From Arthrinium phaeospermum (lineage: Eukaryota; Ascomycota; Sordariomycetes; Amphisphaeriales; Apiosporaceae): a stretch of 64,000 bases of DNA. The DNA lies in the NCBI GenBank assembly GCA_006503535.1, contig QYRS01000001.1, forward strand, positions 2,170,001 to 2,234,000. The letters run 5' to 3'. Positions within the stretch are counted from its first letter, which is position 1; every line of letters begins with the position of its first letter. The position numbers and the translations under genes were made by a program. The notes beneath the pieces were generated by a model. The model had not been told where the DNA came from and did no database searches. It was given only the letters and a program-made list of their open reading frames with translations. Below, piece by piece: positions 22,437 to 35,477 of the stretch.

Positions 22437-23508
22437 ATGTCGACCTCTTCAGGAACCCCCGAGTCCTGGATCTCCTCCTTCTGCTCTCTTCTGGGCCACG
22501 AATATTTCGCTGAAGTCTCTGAAGAGTTCATCGAGGATGACTTCAACCTGACTGGGTTGCAAACCCAAGTGGCCATGTACAAGGAGGCCCTGGAGGTATA
22601 TTACAATTTCCCGACCCGAGAACCCGTTGTCGCATGCTGACCGCCGCTGTGCGTAGATGATTCTCGATGTCGAACCCGAAGACGACGAGGACGAAGAGGA
22701 AGAAGAGGAGGAGGAAGAAGACGAATCGATAGAAGGAGGCGACAACCGAATGAGGCAAGGCGAGCGGAGGAACCATAGTCGCATCGCCAGTGACCTCTCC
22801 GTCATCGAATCCTCAGCCGAGATGCTCTACGGATTGATCCACCAACGATTCATCTGCTCCCGCGCTGGCATTCAGCAGATGTCAGAGAAGTACGAGCTGG
22901 GTCATTTCGGCATATGCCCGCGCAGCAACTGCGAGCAGGCCCGCACTCTACCCGTCGGCTTGTCGGACATTCCGGGCGAGGATACCGTCAAGCTCTTCTG
23001 TCCTTCCTGCCTGGATGTTTATGTTCCGCCTAACAGCCGATTCCAAACCGTCGATGGCGCCTTCTTCGGCCGCACCTTTGGCGCGCTCTTCCTGCTTACG
23101 TTCCCCGAATACGATCTTACCAAGCGCGGCGCAGACGTACTTGCCGGTACCCGCGTCACCGAGGACGACAAGGATATGCTGAACGGCATGTACATCTGCA
23201 ACATAGCCCCTGGTCTCGGCGCCAGCAAGATTTACCAGCCCCGCATCTACGGCTTCCGTGTCTCCGAGGTTGCGCGCTCAGGCCCACGTATGCAATGGCT
23301 GCGAGACAAGCCTGACGATATGTCCGAATTGGACGAGGCCCGCCGTTACGTGGAAGATAACCCCGACAGCGAGGACGAAGACGATGCCAGTATGAACCTA
23401 AACGGGAGGCCCATACGGCGGCTACGAGCACGCAGACGACAAGGCCAAGGTGGCCAGAACGGAAGCCCCATGACGGTCGAGCAAAACGGGGTAGAGTCGG
23501 AACTGTGA
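22437..23508 (+). CDS. ckb1: casein kinase 2 regulatory subunit beta
   Basis: Regulatory beta subunit of protein kinase CK2, which dimerises through a zinc finger and docks the catalytic alpha subunits. Exons are 22437-22595 and 22657-23508; the intron (GTATAT..TAG) joins EALE to MILDVEPE as in the family. The protein is 336 aa. It has the N-terminal SWISSFCSLLGHEYF motif, a long run of Asp/Glu (about residues 58-75), the Zn cysteines CPRSNC and CPSC, and the FGRTFGALFLLTFPEY helix region. An insertion of about 40 residues before IYQPRIYGF marks it as the CKB1 rather than CKB2 type. The C-terminus is basic then Gln/Gly-rich. Confidence 0.95.
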
Positions 23509-26500
23509 TAAGATCGCTGGGGCAGTTTTTGACTCAAACCACGAACCACATATATCCCTAATCGCTCTATGCTGGTTCCCAGCCAGCAGACTTTCCCGAG
23601 TCCTCCATGCCAGGAGCTACAACGACGAAGTACGAATGCCGACTCTACTTGACCACAGCACTTTCTCCTCGCATCCCGATCAGCTCTGGTGCCGATGGGC
23701 ACAATGATCCGGGCCCCGGGGCCTTGACAATGGATCGGCACAAAACGCCCACATACACAAATACACAAGCACACACAGCGCATTCTCCCCGCCATGCCAA
23801 GGCGACCTAGACTTCTCCCGCATCAGTGGTGTTATAAGGGTTTGAGAAATGTCTTTTGGCGAGGTCGGCGTCCACCTCGAGAGTCTGGTTAGAATTCTGT
23901 TGATGGTGTCGGAACGGGGTCAAGGCGTAAAACACAGTTGAATAACAAACGCAGTTGAGAGCACAAGATGGCAGTTGCTTTTCGCAGAAACCGCCCAAAG
24001 GCAAACCGTAATCATAGATAGCGTTTGTTCACTATAATCTATCTCTTCTTCTCGCATCGTTAGTCAAGAGCCGATGTATGGTGGTAATGCTGTGTGTATT
24101 TCGTCTCATGCATGCCACCTGCGCAAACGCATTTATATTTACATCTCCCCTGAATTAATACGTATGTTTTGATGTTTGCTGCAAGATAGGCGTGCCGGGT
24201 TTGTACAGGGGAAGGAGAGGTGCCCAGAAAGGTGCCACACAGAGCTTGCGACGTACGTGCTGTGTGCATGTACGAGCTGGCTAGTGACTTGTAGGATACC
24301 TCGCGGGCAGAATTCCTCATCCGGGGGAGAATCAGACTTGTCGCCTTGCAAGAAGGAAGCCCATTTTAAGAATCAATAATTTCCCACAAAGATAAGGCGC
24401 GTCCCAGATGGGGTCCATTGAGCAGCGGTGATACGGAACTATGCCCGGTTCATGACACGGTAATCTGGGTTTGGCAAGGCGACATGACTCGTGTCTTCCA
24501 GGTCGAGGTGGAACCGCCTCCCGGCAATCCGTCAGCTTCTGGCTGTCAGCGCAGAATGCACATTCAGGACAGGATACTGTATCCAACGGTGCGAGCGTGC
24601 AACATAGAAAATCGGTCATGTGTCAATGCCCAACTCTGGTCGCCAACGTTTCTAGATGCGCAGACATGCCTGCCGCGGTGGTGAATACTACCTTAAGCAG
24701 GCTACATTCCCTAGCGAATGCACGTATGGCTCGGTACCTACTGGAACGACTAAAATACCTAGTTGAGTCTGGCCGCTGGCTCTTTCGAGTCACCCGGTGT
24801 GGATTTGAGCTAGGCATCCTGGCAATACCCCAAGCCGTTCGACATCAACAATATCCCTTATGCATCGCAAGACGTTACCGGCAGTCACCAGCACGTATTA
24901 CACTGCATCTGTCTCGGTTGATCAACGGGTGTTTTCGAAGCCAGAGAGACGTTCCAGACTCGGGGATCGGGGCCTTGAAACTATCCGTGACACCGCCAAA
25001 GCTGAATAATCCCAAAGTACTTACATATTTGGAAGCTGGGCGCGCGCTCCAGCGCTGCTTCCAATACTTCTCCACCATTTATTTTTCCCTCTCACCAGTC
25101 AACAGTGATCACTGGACAATCGGCCTTCCACTTGTTTGCCTTCTCCCCACCTCGGGAGGCACCTAACGCTTATCTGATCGTCTAATCTGAGGAAGCATCC
25201 ATCTGAACCACATGCTAGATTGTGCCCGCGGCTCCGCGGCTCCGTCCGACGCGTATGCATGCGGCTTGGCTTCCCGAAACGTCTTGCGTGCTTTTCCCTC
25301 GGATTGGTCGCGCATTTTGCCTCCCGTCCGGGGATCACTTTTTGAGTCCATCAGCAAGCAGCAAGCAGCACGCAGGTGTGCAGTGAGGCGGAGATAAACA
25401 CTCAATCGTTACTGCCGTTTGCTTCCTTTCTCTCGCTCTCTCACAATTCATCGTACGCATATTCGCGGTGTCGCAACTGACCAACAGGACAGTGTCACGA
25501 CAGCCACGTATATTAACATTTCTTTTTCTCCACCGATCAATGGCTCCTCGGGCTCTGTGTCCGTTCTTGGCAGCCAGCGTCAAAACGAAACATGCATGGG
25601 GAGAGACAACCGTTGACGTTCGGAATCATGTTGTACGCACTGCATGCAGGGTGATGTGCTTTGAACGCTTATGTGTGTGATTTGATGCACTGCAGCCACA
25701 TACTGTGCATACTACTACGCCCATAGCAGGTATGGCATGTATATGCAGACATCACACTCCCGTCGCTTGGGGCAAGCCAGAGCCGGACCGGACGTTGACC
25801 GTGTTGATCGGTTGCTCGATTTCTAATCCATTGAGCTGGTAACGGAATGAATCACTCTTACTCATTCGCCGGCCAAGGGTCCAAGGCGGCCGCATCCAGC
25901 TTCCCCTCCACAACCCGGAACACCCCTGTCTGGACCAAATTGTTCCGCAGGCTTCTGAGCTTCTGTGGTGCCGATCCCACGATACGAGACTATGCCCCAT
26001 CTGACAGCAATGTTGCATACATGCGACGGCTCGACGACTGGCCATCCAAAAGTCGGTAAACGGCAGTCATGAAGTCATGACATTCCCGCCTCTAGTTGTT
26101 CAGGTCGTCCCTTCTCCATGCCATGTACAGCATGTCAGATGCACCTACCCTACTGCCTACCGGCATAGTCTTACAAGCACGGCGCCAGTTTGCTGTGGGA
26201 CCCCATCGGAGACGGAGCAAAGGATTGCCAAGCTGGGCAAACCGGTCCAGGTAGTCGCCATCGACAGCGCTGGGCTGTTGGTTGTTAGATGCCATTCTCC
26301 CCAGACACCAGAGGCAAAGCGGTGCGCGGCAGAGAAGCATTGGAATCATTGGAATTAATGGAATTCGCCCGGTGGGAGGAGACTGCTCCACCGAGATGCC
26401 TACGCTCACTCTCGCTAATGCCGGGTGGCCAGCGGTGTTAGGCTCATAGCTCCGTATTTGGTGGGGTAGTGTGGGCTACCGTCCCAGCAGTTCCCAGTCC

Positions 26501-27083
26501 CCTACCCAGAAAACCCACGTTTCGATGAGTGGCCAAAGGAAAAAGAGCGAAAAAAATGCGAACAAGGGTTCTTCTTTTTTCCCCATCAGATTGCAGGGCC
26601 AATATTACCTGCCGTTGCCGTTACGATCCAAACAGCACTAGGGCGGCAGCCAGTGATTGGTAATCCCGCTTTCGGTTTGGGAGTCCGTCCGACCAAATGC
26701 ATGATAACTCGGAAGCTCTTCCCACTTTACGGTACACCCAAGTCGTTGCTTCCTTAAAGACCTGGACCGTCCCGCATGTAACTGTGTGAGTGAGCGCGCC
26801 TGGTGTTGGACTTTTACCCGTCATTCCTTCCGTAATTGTCCCAAATTGACCTCCCGCTTTTGAACTTAACCTACTCTCCTTACTACCACTTCAACATCCA
26901 GGACTGCCTTGTCAATTTATCCCAGAGCGCCGCAAAGAGGGAGGCTCCGTAGTTGCCGCATTCCACGTGCCATACCAGCGGTATCCTTGCCAACCAGTCA
27001 GGAATTTGAACAAATACGGCATCACGGCAGACAATTCGACACCATAGTCTGGAGCGCATCGCAGGCGCGACACCACTCCTGAG
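23509..27083. other. 3.5 kb intergenic region
   Basis: Lies between CK2 beta (3' side) and the PDR transporter (5' side). It holds a CA-rich run near 23750-23790. The longest frame (24471-25166, plus) has a skewed, non-protein-like composition. Regulatory sequence for the ABC pump is likely in the last 1-2 kb but I cannot name sites. Confidence 0.5.
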
Positions 27084-30000
27084 ATGGAGGGGAACGCAAC
27101 TGAGAAGGAGCAGCGCGCCGGTATCACTGGCGACGCCAATACCGCCGCTGCCACGCAGTCACATGAGAAGGAAACGAGACCATCGACTGGAGCAACCGCA
27201 ACGACAGATCTCGAGGAGCAGCGCGAACGAGCCCGCCAAAACAACCCCCATGGAACGTCGGATGCCCACAATGGCGTCTCGGTCGAGCAGGCCCAGGCCG
27301 ACTTCGCCGAGCTGCAGCGCTCGCTGTCTGGCCTGTCCCGGGCCAGTCGCACGCACAGCCACCAGAGCCATGCCAGCCGACGAGGAACAGTTACCGATAT
27401 CGAGAAGGGCGGACCCGAGACGGCGGTAGGCTCGCTGACCGACTCGCCGGTCTCCAACTCCACCGAGGACATGTTCGACCTGGAGACAGTTCTGCACGGC
27501 GGACTGGAGGCCGAGCGCGAGGCCGGCATCAAGCCTAAGCACATCGGTGTCCTCTGGGATGGCCTCACGGTCAAAGGAATGGGTGGCTTCGAGAACTTTG
27601 TGCAGACTTTCCCGGATGCCTTCAAGAACTTCATCGACTACTGGCATCCCTTGAAGTCACTCCTCGGCCTTGGCCCGAAAGGAAACGAGGTCACCATCCT
27701 CGACGACTTCCGCGGCCTCGTCAAGCCCGGTGAGATGGTGCTGGTGCTCGGTAAGCCCGGCTCCGGTTGCACCACCTTCCTCAAGTCCATTACGAACCAG
27801 CGCTACGGCTACACGGCCGTCGACGGCGAGGTTCTCTATGGCCCTTTCACTGCCGAGGAGTTCGACAAGTACCGTGGCGAGTCCGTCTACTGCCAGGAAG
27901 ACGAGGTCCATCACGCGACTTTGACCGTGGAGCAAACCCTGGGATTCGCTATTGACGTCAAGACCCCGAAGAAGCTGCCGGCTGGTGTGAACAAGGCCAA
28001 GTTCAAGGAGGATGTCATCACCATGTTGCTAAAGATGTTCAACATTGAGCATACCCGGCACACCGTTGTGGGCAATGCTCTCATCCGTGGCGTTTCCGGT
28101 GGTGAACGCAGTAAGTACCCAACCCCCGTTCTCCCTACTCCCTTGCGCCACCGACATCATTGGCCAATTTGTAAGAAGAGCATTGGCTGACCCCGCCTTT
28201 CTTCGCAGAGCGTGTGAGTATCGCGGAGATGATGATCACCAACGCCTGTGTCCTATCGTGGGATAACAGCACCCGAGGTCTGGATGCATCCACCGCTCTC
28301 GACTTCGCCAAGTCGCTGCGCATTCAGACCAATCTGTACAAGACCTCGACCTTCGTCTCGCTCTACCAAGCCTCCGAAAACATCTACCGGGAGTTCGACA
28401 AGGTTCTCGTCATCGACCAGGGCAAGCAAGTCTATTTCGGCCCTGCCAACGAGGCCCGTTCCTACTTTGAAAGCCTCGGCTTTAAGCCCAAGCCCCGACA
28501 GACGTCGCCCGATTATGTGACCGGCTGCACCGACGAATGGGAGAGGGATTACGCCGAGGGGTACTCTCCCGCCAATGCGCCTCACGATGCCGAGACGCTT
28601 CGCGACGCGTTTAACAAGTCCGCCCATGCCGCCCGGCTCAAGGAGGAGATGGAAGCCTACAAGGCCAGCCTCCAGCACGAGACGGACAAGCACGACGACT
28701 TCAAGGTCGCCGTCGTCGAGAGCAAGCGCAGCGGCGCCAAGCACTCCGTCTACAGCGTCGGCTTCCACCTCCAGGTCTGGGCTCTGATGAAGCGGCAGTT
28801 TGCGCTCAAGCTGCAGGACAGGACCGCCATGATCATCGGGTGGATCCGCACGACCGTCATCGCCATTGTACTCGGAACTCTGTACTACCAGCTCGGCCAG
28901 ACCTCCGCCAGCGCGTTCTCCAAAGGAGGTCTCCTCTTCGTTGCCTTGCTGTAAGTTACTTTCGGAAAATTTCCATTCTTTCATCTTGAGACATCCTATC
29001 CACTTCGAGAAGAGTATAACTAACATAAAGGGGAAAGCTTCAACGCTTTTGAGGCCTTCGCGGAGTTAGCTAGTACCATGCTCGGCCGCGCTATCGTCAA
29101 CAAGCACAAGGCATTCGCCTTTCATCGCCCCTCTGCGCTCTGGATCGCTCAGATATTCGTCGACATGGCCTTCTCGGCAGCACGAGTTATGCTGTTCGCT
29201 ATCATCACCTATTGGATGACAGGGTTACAGGCGTCCGCGGGAGGCTTTTTTACATACTATCTCCTCATCATGGTAGGAAATATAGTAAGTCAAGTCCTGT
29301 TGTACTTCTACACTAGTATATATGGGGTTTACTGACTATTTTCAAAGGCAATGACGCTCTTCTTCAGAATCGTAGGGTGTGTATCTCCGGATTTCGACTA
29401 CGCTATCAAATTTGCGGTTATCATCATAACGCTCTTCATTCTCACGTCCGGTAAGCGACTTTCAGGGTTCAATACTTCTTATTCCAGCGGTTATTCCGAT
29501 TTATTTTCGTTGCTCCGGTACCTCGGGAGTTATGGATGCACTTGTTACTCCACAGTTGCCCGCATTCCGTCCATGGATTTCCCGTTTATTCGTTTGGACT
29601 TTATTACTGACGCCGAGAATGAATAGGTTATCTCATTCAGTACCAGTCGCAGCCTGTTTGGATAAGGTGGATATTCTACATCAATCCTTTGGGTAATTTC
29701 TCCTTTCTTTCCGTTGGCCCTGAAGGAATGGATGCAAATGCCATCCTCGAGTCACACTTATTCCCTCGCGAGTCATACGGACTTCCTGGAAACCAATACT
29801 GACGCCGATCTCAATAGGACTTGCCTTCAGTAGTATGATGGCGAACGAGTTCAAGGATAGTCAGTTAACATGCAGCGGCTCCCAACTGATTCCATCTGGT
29901 CCTGGTTACGACAACATCGATAACCAGGTCTGTACGTTGGCTGGTTCCCAGGCCGGTACTGACCAGGTGAGCGGCGCTGCCTATATCTCACAGGGCTTCA

Positions 30001-32202
30001 GTTACCAAGTGACGGATCTGTGGCGCAACTTCGGTATCATCGCCGGAATTATTTTCTTCTTCTTAATCATGAACGTCGTTCTCGGCGAGTTCATCAAGTA
30101 CGGAATGGGTGGCAACACCGCCAAGATCTTCCAGAAGCCCAACGCTGAGCGAAAGCGTCTCAACGAAGCGCTAGCGAACAAGCGCTCTGAACGCCAGAAG
30201 GGCAAAGACGAAGAAGAGAACAACTTGAACATCGAATCGAAGAGTGTGCTTACCTGGGAGGATCTGAACTATGACGTCCCCGTCCCTGGCGGCCAGCGCC
30301 GGCTTCTCAACAGCGTCTATGGATATTGCAAGCCCGGTCAGCTCACAGCATTGATGGGTGCGTCAGGCGCGGGTAAAACTACACTGCTCGACGTGCTGGC
30401 CGCTCGCAAGAACATCGGTGTCATTTCCGGCGATATCTTGGTCGATGGAGCTAAACCCGGGAAGGAATTCCAGCGTTGCACCTCCTACGCCGAACAGCTC
30501 GATATGCACGATCCCTCCCAGACTGTCAGAGAAGCTCTGCGATTCTCTGCCGATCTCCGTCAGCCGATTGAAACCCCCCAGGAGGAGAAATACGCCTATG
30601 TCGAGGAAATCATCGCATTACTGGAGATGGAGGATATGGCCGATGCTATCATTGGAACCCCCGAATTCGGTCTCACCGTAGAGCAGGCAAAGCGTGTCAC
30701 CATTGGTGTCGAGCTGGCTGCCAAGCCTCAGCTTCTCCTGTTCTTGGACGAGCCTACCAGTGGTCTTGACAGTCAGAGTGCCTTCAACATTGTGCGATTC
30801 TTGAAGAAGCTCGCCCGAGCTGGCCAGGCTATTCTCTGCACTATCCACCAGCCAAATGCGGCATTGTTCGAAAACTTCGACAGGCTTCTTTTACTGCAGA
30901 GAGGTGGCCAGACTGTGTACTTCGGAGACATTGGCAAGGATGCTATTGTTCTGCGCGACTACCTGAAGCGCCATGGAGCCATCGCCAAGGATACTGACAA
31001 TGTCGCCGAGTTCATGCTCGAGGCTGTTGGTGCTGGAAGTGCTCCTCGTATTGGCGACCGTGACTGGGCGGATATCTGGCGAGATAGCCCTGAACTTGCC
31101 AATGTCAAGGACACCATCTCGCAGTTGAAGGAAGAGCGCAAGGGCCAGGAAATTGACCCTGCCATGCAGCGCGAGTACGCCTCGCCTCTGTCTCACCAGC
31201 TGAAGGTCGTCATCCGCCGCACCAACCTCTCCTTCTGGCGCTCTCCCAACTACCTGTTTACTCGCCTCTTCAACCATGTCGCTATTGCTGTCTTGACCGG
31301 TCTCGTCTTCTTGAACCTCGACGACTCCCGTTCTTCTCTGCAGTACAAGGTCTTCGTCATCTTCCAGGTCACCGTCCTGCCCGCGCTGGTCATGTCGCAA
31401 GTTGAGGTCATGTACCACATCAAGCGGGCCATCTTCTTCCGCGAGCAGTCCTCCAAATTGTACAGCGCCTTCACCTTTACTGTGAGCATGATCCTAGCCG
31501 AAGTACCCTACTCGATCCTCTGCGCCGTCTGCTTCTTCCTTCCAATCTACTACATGCCTGGTTTCCCCATGGAATCGAGCCGCGCTGGCTACCAGTTCTT
31601 CATGGTTCTGATCACCGAGTTCTTTGCCGTGACTTTGGGCCAGCTTCTTGCCGCGCTCACCCCGTCGGCTTTCATCTCGAGTCAGTTCGATCCCTTCGTC
31701 ATTATCACATTTGCGCTCTTCTGTGGTGTCACCATCCCCGCGCCTCAGATGCCCTACGGCTGGCGCGTCTGGCTGTACCAACTCGACCCCTTCACCCGTC
31801 TCATCGGCGGCATGGCCACGACCGCGCTCGAGGGTCTGCCCGTCAAGTGCGCCCCCTCGGAGCTGAACACGTTCAATGCGCCCGAGGGGATGAGCTGCGG
31901 CGAATACATGAAGAGCTATTTCGACAGCCCGACCGGCGTTGGCTACATTGTCGACAATGCCACCAGCGCCTGCGAGTACTGCGCCTACAAGATTGGCAAC
32001 GAGTTTTACGAGCCGCTCGGCTTCAGCTTCTCCAATCACTGGAGGGACCTGGGCATCTTCATCGCTTTCGTGGCCTCTAACGTCATCATCATTCTCCTCG
32101 GAGTAAGTCCCCCCCTTTTACACGTATGCTAAGATGCGATGGCCCTTTTGCTAACAATGACTACCTACGCAGACTCGATTCCTTAACTACAACCGCCGAT
32201 AA
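27084..32202 (+). CDS. PDR-type ABC transporter (ABC-G, full length)
   Basis: A full-size pleiotropic-drug-resistance efflux pump of the plasma membrane, 1499 aa, with topology (NBD-TMD)x2. Seven exons: 27084-28110, 28209-28950, 29038-29284, 29348-29450, 29627-29692, 29818-32102 and 32173-32202 (30 nt, ending TRFLNYNRR). NBD1 has the degenerate Walker A GKPGSGCTT, signature VSGGERKRVSIAE (split by intron 1) and Walker B LSWDNSTRGLDAST. NBD2 has canonical Walker A GASGAGKTT, a degenerate signature LTVEQAKRVTIGVE and Walker B LLLFLDEPTSGLDS. This asymmetry is normal for PDR pumps and means one of the two ATP sites is catalytically weak. The large extracellular loop near the end carries several Cys residues. 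Azole or toxin efflux is plausible from the family; the substrate is not determinable. Confidence 0.95.
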
Positions 32203-32652
32203 GCGATGATTCACCACTTCATTCCATGATTTGGACGCGGTCACACGCCCGAGCTCCACCTTGAGCGGCTCAGACTTCGGCCATTTCAATCTACCATTTT
32301 CCGTTCTAAAAGTATCTTTTTATTACTACCAATCTAGGCATTTTATTACATGTGGTAACGCTTGCACGTATCTGCCTGCTGGGCAGGCTACACGCGACAT
32401 TGATTTAGACATAGACGGGACGAGTACAGTACATATTAGACGGTTAGCCCGCCTCTCATGAGACTCCGAAGGGGATTGGCAGGCATCAATCATATCATAC
32501 ATACACACTATCATAAGCAATAAAGTAAAGTAATGATGAATCAAACTATACTGCTTGTTCCAGGTGATCGATGGGCTCCATCCATGTCCGAAACTACGAG
32601 GAACCAATCACCAAGACGCCTGATTACCTTTCCTTGTCTGATATCGGTAGCG
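32203..32652. other. intergenic between convergent genes
   Basis: 3' flanks of the ABC transporter (+) and the DOPA-dioxygenase-like gene (-). No gene. Confidence 0.5.
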
Positions 32653-33385
32653 TTACTGCTGCTGCTGCTGGCTCCGCCGATTCCTCGCGATGGCGTTGTC
32701 GAAGAGGGCGAAGTCGAGCGGGATACGCTCGCCCATCCAGATGGCCCGTTCCGCGTGGTCGCGCCTCTCCACCTCCATCTGGTCGACGCCAGCGGCCTGC
32801 TCGTCGGCGGTGAGGACGGTGTTCGGGTGGATCAGCGCCGAGAGGGGCCCCCGCCAGACGGCCAGCCAGGCGACGAAGGCGCCGAACTGCGCGGGGGTGA
32901 AGAGGTTGACCTCGAACATGGCGACGGGGTGGGGGCCTATGGGGCGGTCCCAGAAGGTGTAGATGCGGAGTTCGGGGACTGGGGGTTTGTTGGTCAAGGG
33001 AATAAACAGAGGGAGAAAAGGCGGGAGAAGTCGTGGAAAAGGGGGGACGGGTCTTACATTCTCGGCGGATGCGCTCCCAAAGTTGGTGTGCGTATGTGGT
33101 TTGGTCCTTGTTGTTTTGGAAATAGTAGATGTGGACGTCGCTGATACCAAGCGTGTTGGGTTAGACATGACATCATTGGAAAGAGAAGAGCACAGGCAAG
33201 ACAACTACTTACAAGCCGCCCCGTCGCCCGTTGTCCAGAGGCTCTACGAAGCGGTCGTAGGCTTCGCTAAGGCCCTCGCGCGGCGGGTTCTTGTAGCTCT
33301 TGCCGTCCTCGGTCCGCTCGTCGGGCAGGGCCGGTGCGTCGGCGTAGCCTGCTAATGGGCTGGGGTAGGTGGGGATCATGGACAT
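32653..33385 (-). CDS. DOPA 4,5-dioxygenase-like protein
   Basis: A small protein of the DOPA-dioxygenase family (PF08883 type), 193 aa. Exons are 33385-33213, 33140-33058 and 32978-32653; the joins give FDVHIYYFQNN and RREFPELRIYTFWDRPIGPHPVAMFEV. The conserved metal-ligand-like histidines are in DVHIYYF and GPHPVAMFEV, with WRGPLSALIHPNT further on. In basidiomycetes this enzyme cleaves the DOPA ring in betalain-type pigment formation. In ascomycetes the family is widespread and its substrate is usually unknown. The C-terminus ends in a Gln run. An alternative start two codons downstream also exists. Confidence 0.88.
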
Positions 33386-33836
33386 GTTGTAACGTGGGTG
33401 TGTATGGCAGTATCAGATACTGTTCAAATGATAATAGGAGAAGATATTGAGTCTTGGTCAAGAGTTGGATATTGATGTGAATTTGTACAGTACTTATTGT
33501 TGTTACGTGCTGAGGTTTGAGCTACCGGTGGGATAGCGCAATGTCGTAGCGCTTGGTCGAGCTTCCCCGGCGTTCGTCTACAGGCGACTGCCGACAGTGG
33601 GGTAGTCGGTTTCGAAAGGTGCGACAGCCGTCGAAGCTCTGTCCGACTTGGATTCCTGATTTGTCATCTATACATTACCAATTGGCTACAGATGTCGGTG
33701 GTCTTGTCACCAACATCGTAGCTTTGCTTACAAAGTCCCTGTGGCGGCATATCAGATAGCTCTTCATTACAGATCGTGTACTACTGAAGATGACGAACCC
33801 GCCTTTGGAGGTGCGGGGATCGCCGAAGCCCCTCCA
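33386..33836. other. divergent promoter region
   Basis: Lies between the DOPA-dioxygenase-like gene (-) and the large unknown gene (+). An acceptor-like ttcattacag at 33762-33771 could mark an upstream exon of the latter. Confidence 0.4.
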
Positions 33837-35477
33837 ATGCGCCAGCCACCACTGATGCAGGCGGGAGAGCAGCCAGTCGTGGGCCTTCCACAACTCCCCG
33901 ATGTGGACGGGCTGCTGGTCACGGCGCAGAATCCGGCGCGCGAGGACCTGCCGGGGATGGATCACGCACGATGCGCGGCTCTCCATAATTATCTCGTGCA
34001 CTACGCCTGGGTTGCCGAAGGTCGCCCGCCCGCCCAATTGTACGACGCCGGCAAGACCTTCTTCAACAACGCCCGCGGGTGGCGAGCCGGGGCCCTGCGC
34101 CCACGGCTTCACCCCTCGCTCGCCGCCTTCCTCGACACGGCTCTGCTCCGTCCCGTCAACGAGAACTGGTCCGACGGCCACGAAGGTGTGGGGCCCGAAT
34201 CCATCTTCTTCTGGGCCTCGGGGATCAACGAGGACCCGGAGGAGTTCTTCGCCAAGGAGGACGCCGATCTGCACGACGAGGACCCCGACAGTCTGGTGTG
34301 CCTGTATGGGTTCAACGAGGGCGGCGGGCCCGGCGGCGGCTTGTATTACCACCAGGGCTGCCACCGCGCCGCCGTGTTCCTCGACATGTGGGATCATGAC
34401 TACGCGATGCCCGTCGCTGCGCATCCCGAGCTCTGGCACCCGCTCGAGACTGTCCTCTCTCACTGGATCGAGCTCATCCGCATCGGCAAGGTCGCTGCTC
34501 TGCCGGGTCACGCGCCCGACCCCCTGCTTGGCAAGGGCGATGGACTCTGGAGGTGGCGGTCCTATGGCGAGGGCCAGGTGGCAACTTGCGTCGACGCATG
34601 GGACCGGCTGTGTGACGCCATCGAGACACGCATGCCATCGTCGAAAACAGCGTCCGAAGCCGCCGCCTCGCCGTCGTCAGTGGCGACACCCAGTAGCACC
34701 GTCTCCACGGCCAGCAGCCGCACGGTCGCGCAAGAGTCACTGCTCACGCCATCGGCCCTGGACGTGGCTTTGGTGCCCGAACGGTGCTTCGTGCGCGAGT
34801 TTCTGACTCGCGCCCGCCGTCCCCAATTTCAGTGCATCGCTCCAGGCCTTCTTCTGCCTCCGGCAGACGGGCAGGATTTCGTGGCATCGCAGCCCCTTAC
34901 CAGACTGGCTAGGGAGTCCGCGCACGCTGTACCGCCCGTGTGTCTCTTCCCCGCCGCCCCGAGGAGAGGCGGCGATGGTGATGACGGGCCCCGCGTGGTC
35001 GAGGTCACGAAGGAAACAGCGAATGGGTTCTACTACGGCTGCCGCGATGTCCTTGCCGAGGACCCGCCGTCGTGGATCGTGCCCGCCGGGGTCTACAGCG
35101 AGCCGGTCAAGAGAACCGAGGCCGTCGATGACCTTGCCGAAGAAGGTTTTCGGCTGTTGTTGCCGTACCGCTTGGACGGCGGGGAGAACCTGGGCCCCGG
35201 CGAACAAGCAGAACGAGACGCCGCCGGCGCGCGCAAGAGCGACGGGTCGCCGGTCGGCCAGGGCACGGTGGACGAGCTGTTCCAACATGGATACAAGCCC
35301 TTCGGTGGTAAGTGCGGACGGCCCCAGCGGCTGGAGCGTCTGTTGGAGCACTGGCGCACGTTAGTCGAGCGTGGGGTTTGGCCCGTGGGAGCCCAGGGGA
35401 TAGAGGGTACCATGGATACGTTCCGGGATGCGGATACGGGAAAATGGAGGGACTACCAGATCCTGCCGACATGGTAA
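33837..35477 (+). CDS. large unknown fungal protein
   Basis: An open frame of 546 aa from the first in-frame ATG (33837). The frame is open up to 33741 without an ATG, so a short upstream exon is possible. There is no signal peptide and no membrane segment. Two globular parts are joined by a Ser/Ala/Thr-rich linker at about residues 295-335 (ASPSSVATPSSTVSTASS). The first part has GPESIFFWASGINEDPEEFF and GLWRWRSYGEGQVATCVDAWDRLCDAI; the second has GFYYGCRDVLAEDPPSWIVPAGVYSEP. Codon usage is strongly GC3-biased like its neighbours, which supports real coding. I do not recognise the family. Confidence 0.75.
   Translation: MRQPPLMQAGEQPVVGLPQLPDVDGLLVTAQNPAREDLPGMDHARCAALHNYLVHYAWVAEGRPPAQLYDAGKTFFNNARGWRAGALRPRLHPSLAAFLDTALLRPVNENWSDGHEGVGPESIFFWASGINEDPEEFFAKEDADLHDEDPDSLVCLYGFNEGGGPGGGLYYHQGCHRAAVFLDMWDHDYAMPVAAHPELWHPLETVLSHWIELIRIGKVAALPGHAPDPLLGKGDGLWRWRSYGEGQVATCVDAWDRLCDAIETRMPSSKTASEAAASPSSVATPSSTVSTASSRTVAQESLLTPSALDVALVPERCFVREFLTRARRPQFQCIAPGLLLPPADGQDFVASQPLTRLARESAHAVPPVCLFPAAPRRGGDGDDGPRVVEVTKETANGFYYGCRDVLAEDPPSWIVPAGVYSEPVKRTEAVDDLAEEGFRLLLPYRLDGGENLGPGEQAERDAAGARKSDGSPVGQGTVDELFQHGYKPFGGKCGRPQRLERLLEHWRTLVERGVWPVGAQGIEGTMDTFRDADTGKWRDYQILPTW

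Noticed and set aside
22678..22735. GA-rich run as a simple-sequence repeat
   Set aside because: It encodes the acidic run typical of fungal CK2 beta subunits and is explained by coding.
24471..25166. 231-codon plus-strand frame as a gene
   Set aside because: No family, Ser/Arg/Leu/Cys-rich random composition, no start context or introns supporting it.
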